From positions 93,297-157,296 of the forward strand of contig JAMZAV010002178.1 of NCBI GenBank assembly GCA_024449915.1: a stretch of DNA of 64,000 nt, read 5' to 3'. The stretch is from Sweltsa coloradensis (Eukaryota; Arthropoda; Insecta; Plecoptera; Chloroperlidae). The translations under genes and the position numbers were made by a program. The notes under the pieces are model-generated. The model was not told the origin of the DNA. It was given only the letters and a program-made list of their open reading frames with translations, and searched no databases. Below are positions 31,141 to 43,536 of this stretch, piece by piece (within the stretch, counting starts at the first letter, position 1; the number at the start of each line of letters is the position of its first letter).

Positions 31141-31659
31141 AAAAACACAACCTCTAACCCTCGTCCGTTGGGTTTACTCACTGACAATAGATTAGTTTTT
31201 AGGGAGGGAGCATACAATCCCATCTTTAATTGTTGCTTTGTTGATCACTTTATTGACAGATATCATCACTTCAACATCTCCACTTCCCTAAGATGGCGTC
31301 GGCTGCCATCAGCCATGTGCAATGGACATGTGTTCCTCATTGCATATTTTGCTAAACCTTTTCTTGTCTATTCGACATATGTTTAGTCGCCCCGGAGTCA
31401 AACACCACTCTCCTATTTCATTTTCTTGATCTGTTGCTGACCAAAGTACTGAAATTTTACTTTTCTGCTGTTTGTCCCACTACTGTATGTGGGGTTGTGA
31501 CAACCATTAAGTGACCGTCAAACTGAGGGGCTTCGTTTCCACCGGCAATCTTTAAGAATTAAAAGGGAAAAAAAAATTTACATTATTATGGGTTACGACA
31601 TAGTATAAACCAAAGTGTAAACAGTTTATAAGTTTTAAGTAAACTACAGTAGGCCTACT

Positions 31660-31980
31660 ATTCTTACAGTCTTTTGGTAATGTCCGGGTTTTACCACAGC
31701 TGAAACATTTAAATTTCTTGAACGACTTTGTTGCTAGGACAGATGGTCAGGACTGGTGTTGCTCGTAGACGTCTGTTTCCTCTTGTTACATTTTGGTTCT
31801 ATCGAGGTCGGCATTCAACTCACGACCAGAGTTCTCTAGTGCAATGACAAGCGGGTCGAAAGAATTGGCAAGTTCGAAAAAAATTATTATTGCCAATTCA
31901 TCATCGGTCACTGCTGCATTTATTGCACTCAACTGTTGAGCAATGGTCATCATTTGGTTGAGATAATCCTCCATATTAAT
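31660..31980 (-). pseudogene. Second copia, Gag C-terminal part with zinc knuckle
   Basis: MEDYLNQMMTIAQQLSAINA then VTDDELAIIIFFELANSFDP is the UBN2 block. Further on, KFKCFSCGKTRTLPKDC is a CCHC knuckle whose His is lost through a small frame disturbance. R1 is absent here. Confidence 0.8.
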
Positions 31981-32405
31981 ACAGTTTTTGTTTTTAATAC
32001 TGTTCAGTTTGCGACGTAAGTAAATTTTTGCGTACTAGTCCTCTATCCTCCGAAAAAAACAGCCTCCAATTTCACCCATGCCTCACGGGCCGTACTACAT
32101 GAGTTACATGAACGTACAAGTGGGGGCCTCAAACCTAAACATGGGACTAGCGAGTGCCGCTGGTCTTATGCAACTTCATCTTCAACTTTAAGATCTAAGT
32201 AACCTGGTTCTATAGCTTTCCACAATTTCTCCCGTATCAGCTGCATTTTCATACCAAACTTCCAGGTGCTAAAATTGGTTGCACCTTCCAGTTTATCTGC
32301 TTGCAATGTAATTTGATTACCTGCCATGCTGATCACAAATAAAAAACAGTTTTCGCTTAATAATTGTTACAAATCACTTCTGTGCACCATCTGGGCCCCA
32401 TAACC
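31981..32405 (-). mobile_element. Second copia, 5' end with tRNA-Met primer site
   Basis: Gag N-terminal coding is badly decayed. TGGGCCCCATAACC at 32392-32405 is the same initiator-tRNA-type primer site as in the first copia. The 5' LTR should begin at 32406, but no matching 3' LTR was found left of 29330, so its length is unknown. Confidence 0.7.
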
Positions 32406-32654
32406 TTTTGAGAAATAGATTTTGTCCATGGTGGAATAGAATAAAAATTTATTTATAAGCAGGCAGATACAAGCAAGACTTGAGAAGCCATGGACAGTTG
32501 TCAAGGACGACTGTAAAGACACAATTCAATTGTAGTGAACAAAAGCTGTACTTATAATAATCCCAATATGATAATATGTAAGAGGGCAGTGGCATACCCT
32601 TTTTTAACACAATAGATAAAAGCCATTCTATAAACTATTTAAAATTATAAAAAT

Positions 32655-32905
32655 GTTTGCTATGAATGTTTTTTTTACTGTCTGTAGCGTACACGTGCCA
32701 TCGTCTATGGCCCAGACAACAAAGGATCGGCGCGCGCACAGTGACGCTACCCCCTCCCTAGCCCGCGGCAGAAACTGCAGTATCAACCAATCCCAGCCAT
32801 GCACGCAGACAGCTAGCAGCAGCCGCCTAGGAGGCTATGCTACCTTGCCCCGCCTCTCTCGCAGTCAGTCTCTAGTTCTTGTCTTTGTAGATTTCAATCG
32901 ATTGA
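32655..32905 (+). repeat. P repeat, promoter-like, copy 1
   Basis: Shares with 51165-51420 the blocks GTCTGTAGCGTACACGTG, CAGACAACAAAGGATCGGCG, ACCAATCCCAGCCATGCACG and a GTTCTTGT.TTTG end. GC-rich, with a CCAAT box, so it could be the promoter part of an LTR or LINE. Confidence 0.7.
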
Positions 32906-34270
32906 ATGGTATGACATAGTTAAGCGCCACTGAAAACCTATGTCTCATCATAAATGTTTACACAAATAGCACTTAGTTAACAATTGCTATCATTTTCTCA
33001 CTTTCTATAGTTAGGACATTAAAATTGCAATTACCAATTATATAATCCCAATTACGTAACTTATTTTAAAACAATTACGAAATCAACAATTGCATTACGT
33101 TGTAAGAAACAAAAACTCAACTCGAGTCTACAAAAGGATAAAACTAGACCTAGGTCGCACAAATTTTGAATTCCCACTCATTATCAATGTCGCACATGAG
33201 AACTTCATGGATAGGACTGAACCAACCAAGAGTCTCTGAGCCATTTGCATGCTTTAAAAAACACAAAGTAATTATATACTATAACAAAAGGCCACACGAC
33301 CAGAAAAGGGCCACAGCAATAATGCGTGCAAGATTATGTTATTGGAGTCTGGTAGTGGATTATAGACAGACGACCTGAGGCAAAAAAAAACTGAATTGAA
33401 AAGGGGGTTTGAAAAAACCTTAATTGGTTTCGGCTCGTTGAAAAATAACTTGAGCGATAGCATTTATTCCAACGGTTTGTTCATATAAGCATATTTTTAG
33501 ACCCCCCCATGCTGAAGATATGTATTCTTGCAAGTCCCCCACTGTGACTAAAAACAGGTATTGAAAACCCCATTTTAGCAGGAGGGCATCATGAAGCTTA
33601 GGGTAGTGGATGCTCTACCTGCACCCAAAAACGTGTCCTCAATTGTAATTTTTTGCCAATAAACTGTTTCCAGTAAAAGAGATGCAAATGGATGCAACTT
33701 TGAAAAATTAAATGAGTAGTATTTTGGGAAAATTTTTATTGGCAGATTTTAAGGTACTATTTGCCTACCAAACCAAGAGAAAGCCATAGATTCAAAGATA
33801 CAAAAGACATATAACATGACATCATTGAAATGTCGGTATTTGTTGGACGGTGGGGTGTATCTACTAAAATCCAAAGAAATCAAAAAAACCCAAAATCAAA
33901 GAAAAATGTCAACAGCATAATCTTTTGATTTATGATTGCATGGGTTTATGTGGGGGTTAATGGGGCTAGTTCCATCAGTAGCAAATCAATATTACGAGTC
34001 TATCACTTCTTTAATCATTGATATTAAAAGGGTTTTTTTTTAACCAAATTAAATATGGCGGAAAAACGTTTCATTTTTCAACCTCCTACTCTTCTAGCAT
34101 CAACAACAATAAAAACATGGTGGCTTAAATCGGATTAGTGTGTCTATCAAAAGAAACATTAAAGTATTTTAAAAGATGCTAGTTCACTTTGGAATCGAAC
34201 CAGCTATATCAATATGTATAAACATTACTAAAACGTTTTACACGTAAACTGAATTAGGGTTAACAGCAGT
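32906..34270. other. Unassigned AT-rich DNA
   Basis: No supported coding or repeat feature. Open frames here are short and of low complexity. Confidence 0.3.
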
Positions 34271-34274
34271 TGAA

Positions 34275-34500
34275 CATTTTGTTTCCCTTTTGTTCAAAAT
34301 TAATCCAAAATTTACTTAAGTTAGTCAATATGGTGTTTGGAAGTTTACTCATTAACCATTTATTTATTTTTCAATAAATAATAAATAAATAAATACAAAT
34401 AAATAAATGATTGATGAGATAATGTTCCAAACACCATTTTGACATAACATATACAATTCAATTTTGGATAAATTTTTGAACAAAGGAAGAAACATATGAA
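34275..34500. mobile_element. MITE-like inverted-repeat element
   Basis: Imperfect terminal inverted repeats of about 90 bp (TTGTTCAAAA.TTA.TCCAAAA outermost, ATGGTGTTTGGAA in the middle) meet at a (AATA)n-rich centre. No coding capacity, so a non-autonomous DNA element is likely. Confidence 0.65.
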
Positions 34501-34913
34501 ATAAACATCCAAGTAAACAACTTCAATTTTTCATATCTCTTGTGCACTATTCCAGTCTCTCAAGGCACTACATCAGTTCATCAAGTTTCTAGGCTATCTT
34601 TGTTTAAAGGAAAAACTTGTAATAAATACAAACTCTTAGAGCTCCGATTGTTGATGACTTTAGTAATTTTTCATTACGTACCCAAGAAACATTCCTGTGA
34701 ACTACTATATATTAGAGATGTAAACAATAATCGATATTCCATAACAATTCACTAACGATCTTAATATTATCAAATTCACAAATTGCATGCCCAATCGATA
34801 AATAATAAATTTGCAACAACGAAATGCAGTATCCTATTGCGATAATTGTACAAGATTATATTTTAATGTTATTTTATATCCGCGTTTAGTTATCGTCATG
34901 GTTAAACATTCTC
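34501..34913. other. Unassigned AT-rich DNA
   Basis: No feature supported. Confidence 0.3.
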
Positions 34914-35255
34914 GGGCCATCAAATTCCAACTCGAACCTTCTCGTGGGTTTGGCCCGTGATTAGGAGAGTTTATACTCCCTGAAACTATTGGGGAGCTCT
35001 GGGTCGTTGTGGGGAACTTTCCCCTTCCCTTTGACTACCTCCCCAACGGCGACGACAATGACAAAAACGGACGGTGACACAGACGGAGACGACCACGACG
35101 TGGGGGGAAACTCTGCCCTCCCCATATGCTTGGGCTGGATCTGACCAGCACAGGCCTGTCCACCCCTTGTCCCCGCGTCATCCCTTAGTCCCTCCTTCGT
35201 CTTTATTAGCCAAGTTTTTCATAAATATGAGACGTTAAGCAATATCCATTCCATT
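34914..35255 (+). repeat. R1 copy 29 (subfamily B)
   Basis: Full length with tail ATCCATTCCATTATTCC. Confidence 0.9.
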
Positions 35256-36170
35256 ATTCCACTGATGTTAGTTAGACATCCCGAGGCAAGGGTTGCCCCA
35301 AAATCCAAAAACCCGACGGTAAAAGCGACGAGGGAAACCTCGGCATCATAAAAGAAGCAAGACTGAATTGAACACGAGAAAGCCCAAGTAAAATGTAAGT
35401 TATAGAACTTCTGGACACATTGGTAGACTTGGTCCGGCTGAAGTGCTGGAGTGGGAGATGAAAAGTTCAGCTATAAGTTGTGCTACGCACTAGGTAATTA
35501 GCTGGTACCGTGAGAGTGGGGGCAATAGTGGTGATTTTCTTTCCTTTCTTCGACACACGAAGCTATTGCAAAATATTTTGGAAAAGTAGCAATTATAGAT
35601 ATTTTTTCAAAAATTATCTTTCAACATTAATGATAGATAGTGCTGTCACTATCTATTTCAATAATCGGTATTAATTTTTATCATGGCAAACTGTACTGGG
35701 CATTGCTACGAACAGTGATTGGTTCATTATTGCTTAAGTTATCAAAATGATTAAGATCTGAAACAGGGCATTGAAAAACAATAATATCAGTTGACACTTA
35801 AATACACAAAACCATGAGTTTGGTGTGTCCCATTGCCATTAGTAACCTAATAATCAGACATATTTTCTCTTTATAAATGGCCTACATGGCCACAATACTT
35901 CTACTGGAAACAGCAGAAGAAAAAACAATACTATAATATGGTAACAACAGTTATCGGAATGTACCTATTAGACTTAGTAGCGTGCATAGTGCTTCCTAAA
36001 CACTGGAATTACATTTTTTGGTTCATGACTAAGCGTTACAGTGCATTGGACCTTTAATTTGGCTTTTGGCTACATTTTAAGATGAAAGGTAAACTGCTAG
36101 ACGTCTGGTAAACTGCCAGTCGTCATCGAAATGAACATAACAATAGAATACAGTACTAGAAATATAATAC
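35256..36170. other. Unassigned DNA
   Basis: A more GC-rich patch at 35280-35520 has no frame I can assign. The remainder is AT-rich. Confidence 0.3.
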
Positions 36171-36171
36171 T

Positions 36172-36577
36172 AGAAAGAAACATGTTGGGCAGAATCCACA
36201 CGACCACGACGTGGGGGAACCCCTGCCCTCCCCATATGCTTGTGGCTGGTTCTGACCAGCACAGGCTTTGTCCACCCCTTGTTCCCCCACGTCATCCCTT
36301 ACGTCCCTCCCTTCGTCTCGATTAGCCAAGTTGCATAAATATGAGACGTAAAGCAATATCCAATCCAATAGTCATTATGACGACGTTGGCAACGTTTCCT
36401 GATTATGATTATGATTATTATTTGGTAATTTGGCATTTTCTACATATGAAAAACTTTAGCATGTATACTTTTCCCGATTTGACTGTCTACAAATATATCG
36501 ACCTTGGCAATTTTTTCATGACAATGATTCGAGAAACACATTTAAAAACCCTTCTTAACCGTATTTTACATTCATAC
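36172..36577 (+). repeat. R3 dispersed repeat, copy 1, interrupted by R1
   Basis: Begins GAAACATGTTG, is interrupted by R1 copy 30, then continues AGTCATTATGACGACGTTGG, CTACAAATATATCGACCTTGG and ACACATTTA before R1 copy 31 cuts it off. Compare 37945-38275 and 50820-51110. Confidence 0.78.
36200..36369 (+). repeat. R1 copy 30, 5'-truncated
   Basis: Starts CGACCACGACGTGGGGG, inside R3. Confidence 0.9.
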
Positions 36578-36911
36578 GGGCCTTCAAATTCCAACTCGAC
36601 ACCTTCTCTCGGTTAAGTCCTTGAATAGGTGAGTTTCACTCCCTGAAACTAATAGCGAGCTCTGGGTCGTCGTCGGGGAACCCTTTCCCTTTGACTTCCT
36701 TCCCGACGGCGACGACAAAGACAACACGGACGGATGATGACACAGATTTGAGACGACCACGACGTGGGGAACCCCTGCCCTCCCCATATGCTTGTGGCTG
36801 GTTCTGACCCGCACAGGCCTGTCCACCCCTTTTTCCCCCGGTCATCCTTACGTCCCTCTCTTCGTCCGATTAGCCAAGTTGTATAAATATGAGACGTAAA
36901 GCAATATCCCT
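36578..36911 (+). repeat. R1 copy 31 (subfamily A)
   Basis: Full length with small deletions, inserted in R3. Confidence 0.9.
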
Positions 36912-37559
36912 CAAAAATCATTTATCATTTCCTTCAAAAAAATCATTTTCATAAACTCAGCAGCGGCAATTGCCCCGTGGCCATCTTCGGTGTGCAGAGT
37001 GTATAGCTTGTCCATTTAACATGTTTCTTATAATTTTTTATAACATCATTATTAGTATATATCTAGTGTAATTTAAGAAGGAAGACGAGGATATATAAAC
37101 TATAAAATAATCCACTGAAATCAAACTCAATTGGAAATTCATTCTTTTTGAACTTAAAAAAACCACAGTCGGCACACTTCAGCCTAACCGGTTGACGGCC
37201 CTAGATCCTCTTGTTGTCTTCATCAGAAAGGCTGTTTGGTGTGTTGTGTTGTTCTCTTTCCCCAGGTAGATCAAGAGGTAAACTGCCGATTCTTCGTCCC
37301 TATGACTTAGAGAACTAAGAAAGTTCACGGTCAGTTTAAAAGTATGTCAAGTAATAACACAACAATACCTTCAACGAGTGACTGGAGTGAACTTGTGAAT
37401 TAAAGGGTTAAACATACAAAACAAACCTTATTATATGGGAGGACCCGAGGAGGAGGCTGACTTTGGGAGCCAAGGCAACGCAAAAAGCTTCTACTGATTT
37501 TGAACTCGTACCTGTTCCTGCTGTCCACAGTGGTTCAAGAAACCATATGTTGAAATTAG
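36912..37559. other. Unassigned AT-rich DNA
   Basis: Contains a GCCTAACCGGTTGACGGCCC block similar to the right end of R4. Nothing else. Confidence 0.3.
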
Positions 37560-37835
37560 GTCAGGATTGTTGGAATGCCCTTTCAGAATAATAAGCTGCG
37601 TCGTGTGATGCCCTGCCTTTCAATGAAGGGTGCGACCCCTTCTTCCATACTTTCTCGTCGTGAGGAGGTTGTATTGGCGCGAGTACGAATAGGGCACACC
37701 CACCTCAAACCCCTGCCTATCTTTTTACCCGAGATAAGATTTCTCCGATTGCGACACGTGTGATGTGTTGCTATCCATTCATCATTTGTTGATTGACTGC
37801 TCTAAGTATGATGGTTGAGACTCCAATTAAATTTA
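37560..37835 (+). pseudogene. LINE ORF2 C-terminal (RNase H-side) fragment
   Basis: On the + strand, NKLRRVMPCLSMKG leads into SRREEVVLARVRIGHTHLK. After a frame change comes CDTCDVLLSIHHLLIDCSKY. This is the conserved segment after RNase H in Jockey/I-group LINEs (R.EEV.L.R.RIGHT.L...C..C...L...H.L..C). It is the only recognisable coding remnant on the + strand of this window. Confidence 0.82.
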
Positions 37836-37944
37836 AATCTATCATATGAAGAACTTTGTCTTATGAAAAACAGTGAAAACTAAACAGATTTATAAAAACC
37901 CAGAATCTGATCGACAAAACATGACAGTTCATATAATTAAAAAA

Positions 37945-38275
37945 AAAATCCATGAAGCATGTTGACTTGCCTAGTCATAATGACGACGTTGGCGACGTTT
38001 TTCTGATTATGAATATGGTTATGATTTGGTAATTTTGGGATTTTCTACATATGAAAACTTAAGATGTATAACCTTTTCCGATTTGGCTGTCTACAAATAT
38101 ATCGGGCCTTGGCAATTCTTTTTATGACAAAGATTGAAAAACACATTTTACCTTTTTTACCGTATTTACATTCATACTAGTCAAATAAACATCTTGGAGG
38201 AGCGAATAATCTTGCCGTTGAAGCGCCTAATAATACTTATACTATTACTTATAATACTAATGGGCCCGGTAGAGC
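37945..38275 (+). repeat. R3 copy 2, complete
   Basis: GCATGTTGACTTGCC start, GACGACGTTGGCGACG, then a 3' part TTGGAGGAGCGAATAATCTT and GCCGTTGAAGCGCC with an AATACTTATACTATTACTTA-type tail. The short tandem tail again suggests retroposition. Confidence 0.78.
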
Positions 38276-38729
38276 TTTGCCCCAAAACATGGATCTGCTA
38301 AGTGTCACATTCGAAGGGGAGAGGTAATTCCATCTTGCTAATATAAGCTGGTGAGTATTTATTTTTTTCTTTCTAAATAAACGTTTTGAAAAATGTATAA
38401 TAAATGTCGCTGGGATACCGTCTGGTCAATACCATTTCATGGGAACGGACAAATAAAAAAACATTAAACAAAAGTCAAACTAATCACAACTAAGGCGTTC
38501 TACTTGCGTCTTGCGTGCGTCCCCTCGTCAAGATATTGTGTACTTGACTCGACCGTGGGGACATTTTGTAAAGATAGGATTTGAAAACTGGAACAATTTA
38601 ACACTAGAAAACCTACTATTAGCATAAAATCGTTTCTCGTTCCACGACGAAGCTCCTCAGAATAGTGATCATTCCTGTTGGAAGTTGGTGCGTCTTACCT
38701 CCATCAATGGGTGCGTCGTCCTGTGGTTG
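38276..38729. other. Unassigned DNA
   Basis: No supported feature. Confidence 0.3.
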
Positions 38730-39082
38730 GGGCCCATCAAATTCCAACTCGCAACTTTCTCGTGGTTTGGCCCGTGAGAAGAGGATTTTCACTCCCTGAA
38801 ACTAATAAAGAGCTCTGGGTCGTCGTCGGGCGACTTTCCCCTTCCCTTTGACTTCCTCCCGACGGCGACGACAATGACAACCACGGACGGATGATGACAC
38901 AGACAGAGACGACCACGACGTGGGGGAACCCCTGCCCTCCCCATATGCTTGTGGCTGGTTCTGACCAGCACAGGCCTGTCCACCCCTTGTCCCCCGGCGT
39001 CATCCCTTACGTCCCTCCCTTCGTCTCGATAAGCCTAGTTGCACAAATATGAGACGTTAAGCAATATCCAATCAATCAATCA
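38730..39082 (+). repeat. R1 copy 32 (subfamily B)
   Basis: Full length with (CAAT)n tail. Confidence 0.9.
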
Positions 39083-39647
39083 GTGACCACTAATCACATT
39101 CTTTGAAAAGTTTCATAAATTTTTGGTTGATGCATTTTTTTCTATTACTTTTTTTATGAACGATTTTTGGTGCTAAGTTTTTCCAAAAGAATACCATTTG
39201 GATGGCTGATTTTTTACTGCAGCTTACACTCATCTTGACAGTAAAATGAGGTATTTTTTAATGTGTGTCTTTTAAAACCTTACATATAACAGTTTTACAT
39301 TTCCTTACTTTTGTGGTATTTGTACTGCCAAAAGAAAAAATGAAGATCTTAAGATTCGAAAGCTAGCCGACTATTAGGAGGAGCTAAATTAATAAAGATA
39401 TTTTTAAAATAATATTTTTTTTAAAAACCCCTTTGGGTTTAAAATTTTAGTAATAAAATTTAATACATTGTTTTAGGAGGTAATTAATATGGAATAAAGT
39501 TAGTTATTAGAAAGCAAGAGACGTTGTGGCAAACAAAATAGATATTTAATGGAATAAAATGAAAGCATAATGACGAAATAGAAATCATAAGCCGCCAATG
39601 TCCGGCGTTTCTTGAAGGAACAAGTTAAATTCGTCATGCTGACGAGT
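39083..39647. other. Unassigned AT-rich DNA
   Basis: No supported feature. Confidence 0.3.
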
Positions 39648-39986
39648 TATTCCAACTCGACACCTTCTCGCGGTTTGGCCCCTGAATAGGGGAATTTCAC
39701 TCCCTGAAACTAATGGCGAGCTCTGGGTCGTCCCTCGGGGAACCCTTTCCTTTGACTACCTCCCCGACGGCGACGACAAAGACAACACGGACGGATGATG
39801 ACACAGACGGAGACGACCACGACGTGGGGGAACCCCTGCCCTCCCCGTATGCTTGTGGCTGGTTCTGACCAGCACAGGCCTGTCCACCCCTTGTCCCCCC
39901 ACGTCATCCCTCACGTCCCTCCCTTCGTCTCGATTAGCCAAGTTGCATAAATATGAGACGTTTAACAATATACAATACAATTCAAT
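39648..39986 (+). repeat. R1 copy 33 (subfamily A)
   Basis: Lacks the first few bases. Tail ACAATACAATTCAATATA. Confidence 0.9.
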
Positions 39987-40453
39987 ATACGACGTCGTCG
40001 TCTACAAGAGCGGGCTGTAAAGAGTGGGACATTGTAACGTCACGTATACATGGAAGAGTGTGTAAATTGAAAATTTAAAATGTAACCACCCGTATATTCT
40101 GTCAGTTTGACGTAACGGTCTAACGGTCCAAAAACCGTGTTCGGGCTTGCCCAGACCAGGGCGTTTCAGTGTTTCTGAAGGTAAAATAAGAAATCTATTA
40201 CATTACAATAATGTAAACTATATGTACAACGTGACACTCTTGTAAAAATCCGATTGTACTTACCCAATACACGTTCGGCCTCTGTTTGTAATTCGAAAAT
40301 TGGGACAATAATTCCAATTTTATCGTAGTGATGTGAAAGACAATTGGTTCGATTGTCCTAGGAAGAATAAAACAAATGTTTTTATACACCAATAGGATTT
40401 AAATTTAATTTATAAAGAAACACAATATATAAAAAGAAATTACCATCCATGGT
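39987..40453. other. Unassigned AT-rich DNA
   Basis: No supported feature. Confidence 0.3.
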
Positions 40454-40822
40454 GGGCCATCAAATTCCAACTCGCAACCTTCTCGTGGTTTGGCCCTTGA
40501 TTAGGGGAGTTTTTCTCCGTGAAACTAATGGCGAGCTCTGGGTCGTCGTCGGGGACTTTCCTCTTCTTTTTGACTACCTCCCCGACGGCGACGACAATGA
40601 CAACATGGACGGATGATGGGCAATACGGAGACGACCCGGACGTGGGGGAAAACCCCCGCCCTCCCCATACGGTGGGTTTGGGGTTTTGACCAGCACAGGC
40701 CTGTCCACCCCCTTTTCCCCTGCGTCATCCCTTACGTCCCTCCCCTTTGTCTCGATTTGCCAAGTTGCAATAATAAGAGACGTTCAATTTTATCCAAGCA
40801 ATATCCAATCAATAAATCAATC
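40454..40822 (+). repeat. R1 copy 34 (subfamily B)
   Basis: Full length with a 14-bp extra segment before the tail (CAATTTTATCCAAG). Confidence 0.9.
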
Positions 40823-41349
40823 GACGACGACCACCACGTGAAACTGAAATCCCTCCCACCCTTTACTTCTCTTACCCATGGCTGTTTTTTTTCCAGCATG
40901 GGACTTTCCTCCATAAATCCTCTAGGCATGTGCAGCAAATTGTCACCTAACGGTTGAAAGAGCCCTTATGGTTAGCGCACAAAACATTTCTGATTTGTTC
41001 CCTAAAACCCCCAAAAACTAACTAACAATTCATTCAAATAAAAAAAAAACTTAATTTGGTTTTACGTTCATATGCATGGTTTCGGAGGTTGATTATTATG
41101 TAATGGGAAAAATTATTTAAGTTTAAGCTAGACTAACACCCCTAAATATTACTAGATTTCCCGTTTTAAATTTATACAATCTAAAAAAACTAAAAAATAT
41201 AATAGAAACATTTAGCGTCAGTCGTAAGATCATTTACAGTATTAATGTTGCTAAGAAATTTCTTAATTTAATTATTTGAAACAGTTTATAGGCAAAACTA
41301 AATCCTGCTAAACAATGAGCTCAATGTTTTTAATTTCGACAATTTAATG
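40823..41349. other. Unassigned DNA, R2s-like end
   Basis: TTCCCTAAAACCCCCAAAAA and ACTAACTAAC at 41000-41030 resemble the R2s 3' end, so a degraded R2s copy is possible. Confidence 0.3.
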
Positions 41350-41545
41350 TATTTATAAAAGGTCTGTAAAGGTACACGTGACCGTCTGCCTTGAACTCAG
41401 ACAACAAAGGATCGGCGGCGAAATGTGTGCAGAGACAGCACTGCGCGGCGGCAGTGATAGGGGTAGCAGTTCTGTTGTTCTTGTCCGAGGTGGACGGTTT
41501 GTCTATGCTATCGGTCTGTTCTTGTTTAATTCCCACTGCACATTA
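41350..41545 (+). repeat. P repeat, divergent copy
   Basis: Shares GTCTGTAAAGGTACACGTGA, CAGACAACAAAGGATCGGCG and TTCTTGTCCGAGGTGGACGG with the copies at 32.7 and 51.2 kb, but lacks the CCAAT block. Confidence 0.6.
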
Positions 41546-42051
41546 AGTTTGGGTTTGTGGGATGTTGTTTGGAGTCTTGGTATTCAATCTTTGACATGGA
41601 ACTCGCGCTTTTTTCTTTTTACCCGTGGCTGGTTCTGACAGCATGGAATTTCCTCCCACAGTGGGCATTGTGACTTAAGTTTGGCCCTTGCCCTGAATCC
41701 GATTTAAAACACAATAAACAAGTTGTGTTTGTGACTGATGGTCTTTCGTGATACTAAAAGATTAGTTGCTCTGTATTACTTGCAATTTTTTGACGGGGAA
41801 GCGTCGTATCTGTGTTTACTCAGTCTGCTCCGTCCTACAGCTGTGCAGTTGAATTGATGGATATTGCCCACGTTCATATTTTTGCAACTTGCTAACGAGG
41901 AAGTTTGCCAGTGTTGTGTTGTGTTCTGTTTAGTGTGAGCAAGACAGTTTCATGCGAAAGGTGCAGGTCTGTGATGGGTGTTGCCTTATTAAGTTCCTTT
42001 TCAAAGTTCTTGCGACGTGGGAGGGGGGGGGGGGGGAAACTCTGCACTCCC
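41546..42051. other. Unassigned DNA with a G run
   Basis: G homopolymer at about 42023-42036. No gene supported. Confidence 0.3.
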
Positions 42052-42368
42052 GGGCCTTCAAATTTCCAACTCGACACTTCTCGCGGTTGGCCGTGAATGG
42101 GAGTTTCACTCCTGAAAAAAATGGGGAGCTTGGGTCGTCGTCGGGGAACCCTTCCCTTTGATACTCCCGACGGCGACGACAAAGAAAAAACAGACGGATG
42201 ATGAACAGACTGAGACGACCCCGACGGGGGAACCCTGCTCTCCCTATGCTTGGGCTGGTTTGACAGCACGGCCTGTCCAACCCTTTACCCGCTTCTCCCA
42301 GTCCCTCCCTTCGTCTCGATTAGTTAAGTTGCATAAATATGAGACGTTAAGCAATATCCAATCCAATC
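42052..42368 (+). repeat. R1 copy 35 (subfamily A)
   Basis: Full length with many small deletions, evidently an old copy. Confidence 0.88.
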
Positions 42369-42502
42369 TCCTTCGGTTTACGGTCCTGATACTTTACCAC
42401 CGTACTGACAGGTCAAACCACGGGTAGGTGGCGAGTTGGATTTTGAAGACCCACTTTTTTTTTTATTATTTAACTTATTTACAATTCATTTTTATATTTT
42501 CC

Positions 42503-42838
42503 TTATACAACGTTATACAATCGATTCCTTGACAGACGCAGGCACCTGGAAAGGCACACACGAACGATGGACACCTGGATCGACTCCTCAGTTCCGGTCT
42601 CGACGTCTAGCTTCGGTGCAATATTGACCCAGACAGATTTCAATTGATCGTAGCAAGACTGGTCGATCGGGAATCTTCTTTTTGGCTTTAGTCTCTTTTT
42701 CAGGGCCTCAAAGACGCCTTCGACGTTCGAGGGGAACGAGTAGGGACCGAAGTACCGCGGAGGCTCTGCGAGAACCAACCTCTTGCCTTTTGATTCTGTG
42801 AACAATATATGCATCCGGTCAGCAGGTCGCGAATCTAC
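42503..42838 (-). pseudogene. Recombinase gene B, C-terminal exon
   Basis: Follows a GTGTTGTAG acceptor and encodes GKRLVLAEPPRYFGPYSF, then VEGVFEALKKRLKPKRRFP and VWVNIAPKLDVETGTEES. The counterpart in gene A has KPVKYFGAKEFPCSAVEVVA and AWLPALGLLEIDIEDSD at the same positions, so both genes carry the same extra domain after the recombinase. I do not recognise that domain. Confidence 0.6.
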
Positions 42839-42879
42839 AACACACAACCGTTTACGTTTTGCCACATAAATGATTTGTT

Positions 42880-43200
42880 TGCCAACTTTTCATGAGGGAA
42901 TCGACCTGGTCAGCGGTCCTCAGTTTGCCGTACGCAGTTTGGAGCTTGTAACTCCCCACGGCCGTTGTTTGCGTGTGTCCCAACTCAATGCACACCTGAT
43001 CGAAGATTTCCGGTCAGTGAGTAGCCTCCGGCAGGCAAGAATGCACTGCCTGTCGGACTTTTGTCAGCGACACGTCTTCGCCAATGTTCTTCTGAGCGAG
43101 CCGTTTGAACGTCTGGCCGGCCTTGTTGCATACGTTGCCCATGGAGTTTATCAAGAAGTTTCGGTGACCGCACCCTCCGAACATTGCCATGCGATTGCGC
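42880..43200 (-). pseudogene. Recombinase gene B, catalytic C-terminal half
   Basis: A tyrosine-recombinase tail. NSMGNVCNKAGQTFKRLAQK is followed by VSLTKVRQAVHS (box II Arg), an in-frame TGA after LPEATH, then CIELGHTQTTAVGSYKLQT. The last gives the conserved His (42975-42977), the TA pair and the Tyr nucleophile (TAC at 42948-42950). The layout matches Crypton-type recombinases, which cut and rejoin DNA through a covalent Tyr-DNA link. The catalytic residues visible are intact, but the stop and the missing upstream half make it a pseudogene. Confidence 0.72.
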
Positions 43201-43536
43201 GGGCCATCAAATTCCAACTTGCAACCTTCTCGTGGTTTGGTCCATGATAAATGGAGTTTATCTCCCTGAAACTAATGTGCGAGCTCTGAATCGTTGTCGG
43301 GGAACTTTCCCCTTCCCTTTGACCACCTCCCCGACGGCGACGACAATGACAACACGGACGGATGACACAGACGGGGACGACCACGACGTGGGGGAACCTC
43401 TGCCTTCCCCATATGCTTGTGGCTGGTTCTGACCAGCACAGGCCTGTCCTCCCGCGTCATCCCTTACGTCCCTCCCTTCGTCTCGATTAGCCTAGTTGCA
43501 TAATTTATGAGACGTTAAGCAATATTTAATCAATCT
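43201..43536 (+). repeat. R1 copy 36 (subfamily B), inside recombinase gene B
   Basis: Full length. It replaces the middle of the recombinase (the box I Arg region), so insertion was accompanied by or followed by a deletion of a few hundred bases. No target duplication. Confidence 0.9.

Noticed and set aside
41378..41638. 86-codon + strand ORF as a gene
   Set aside because: It overlaps the P repeat, and the other P copies do not preserve the frame.
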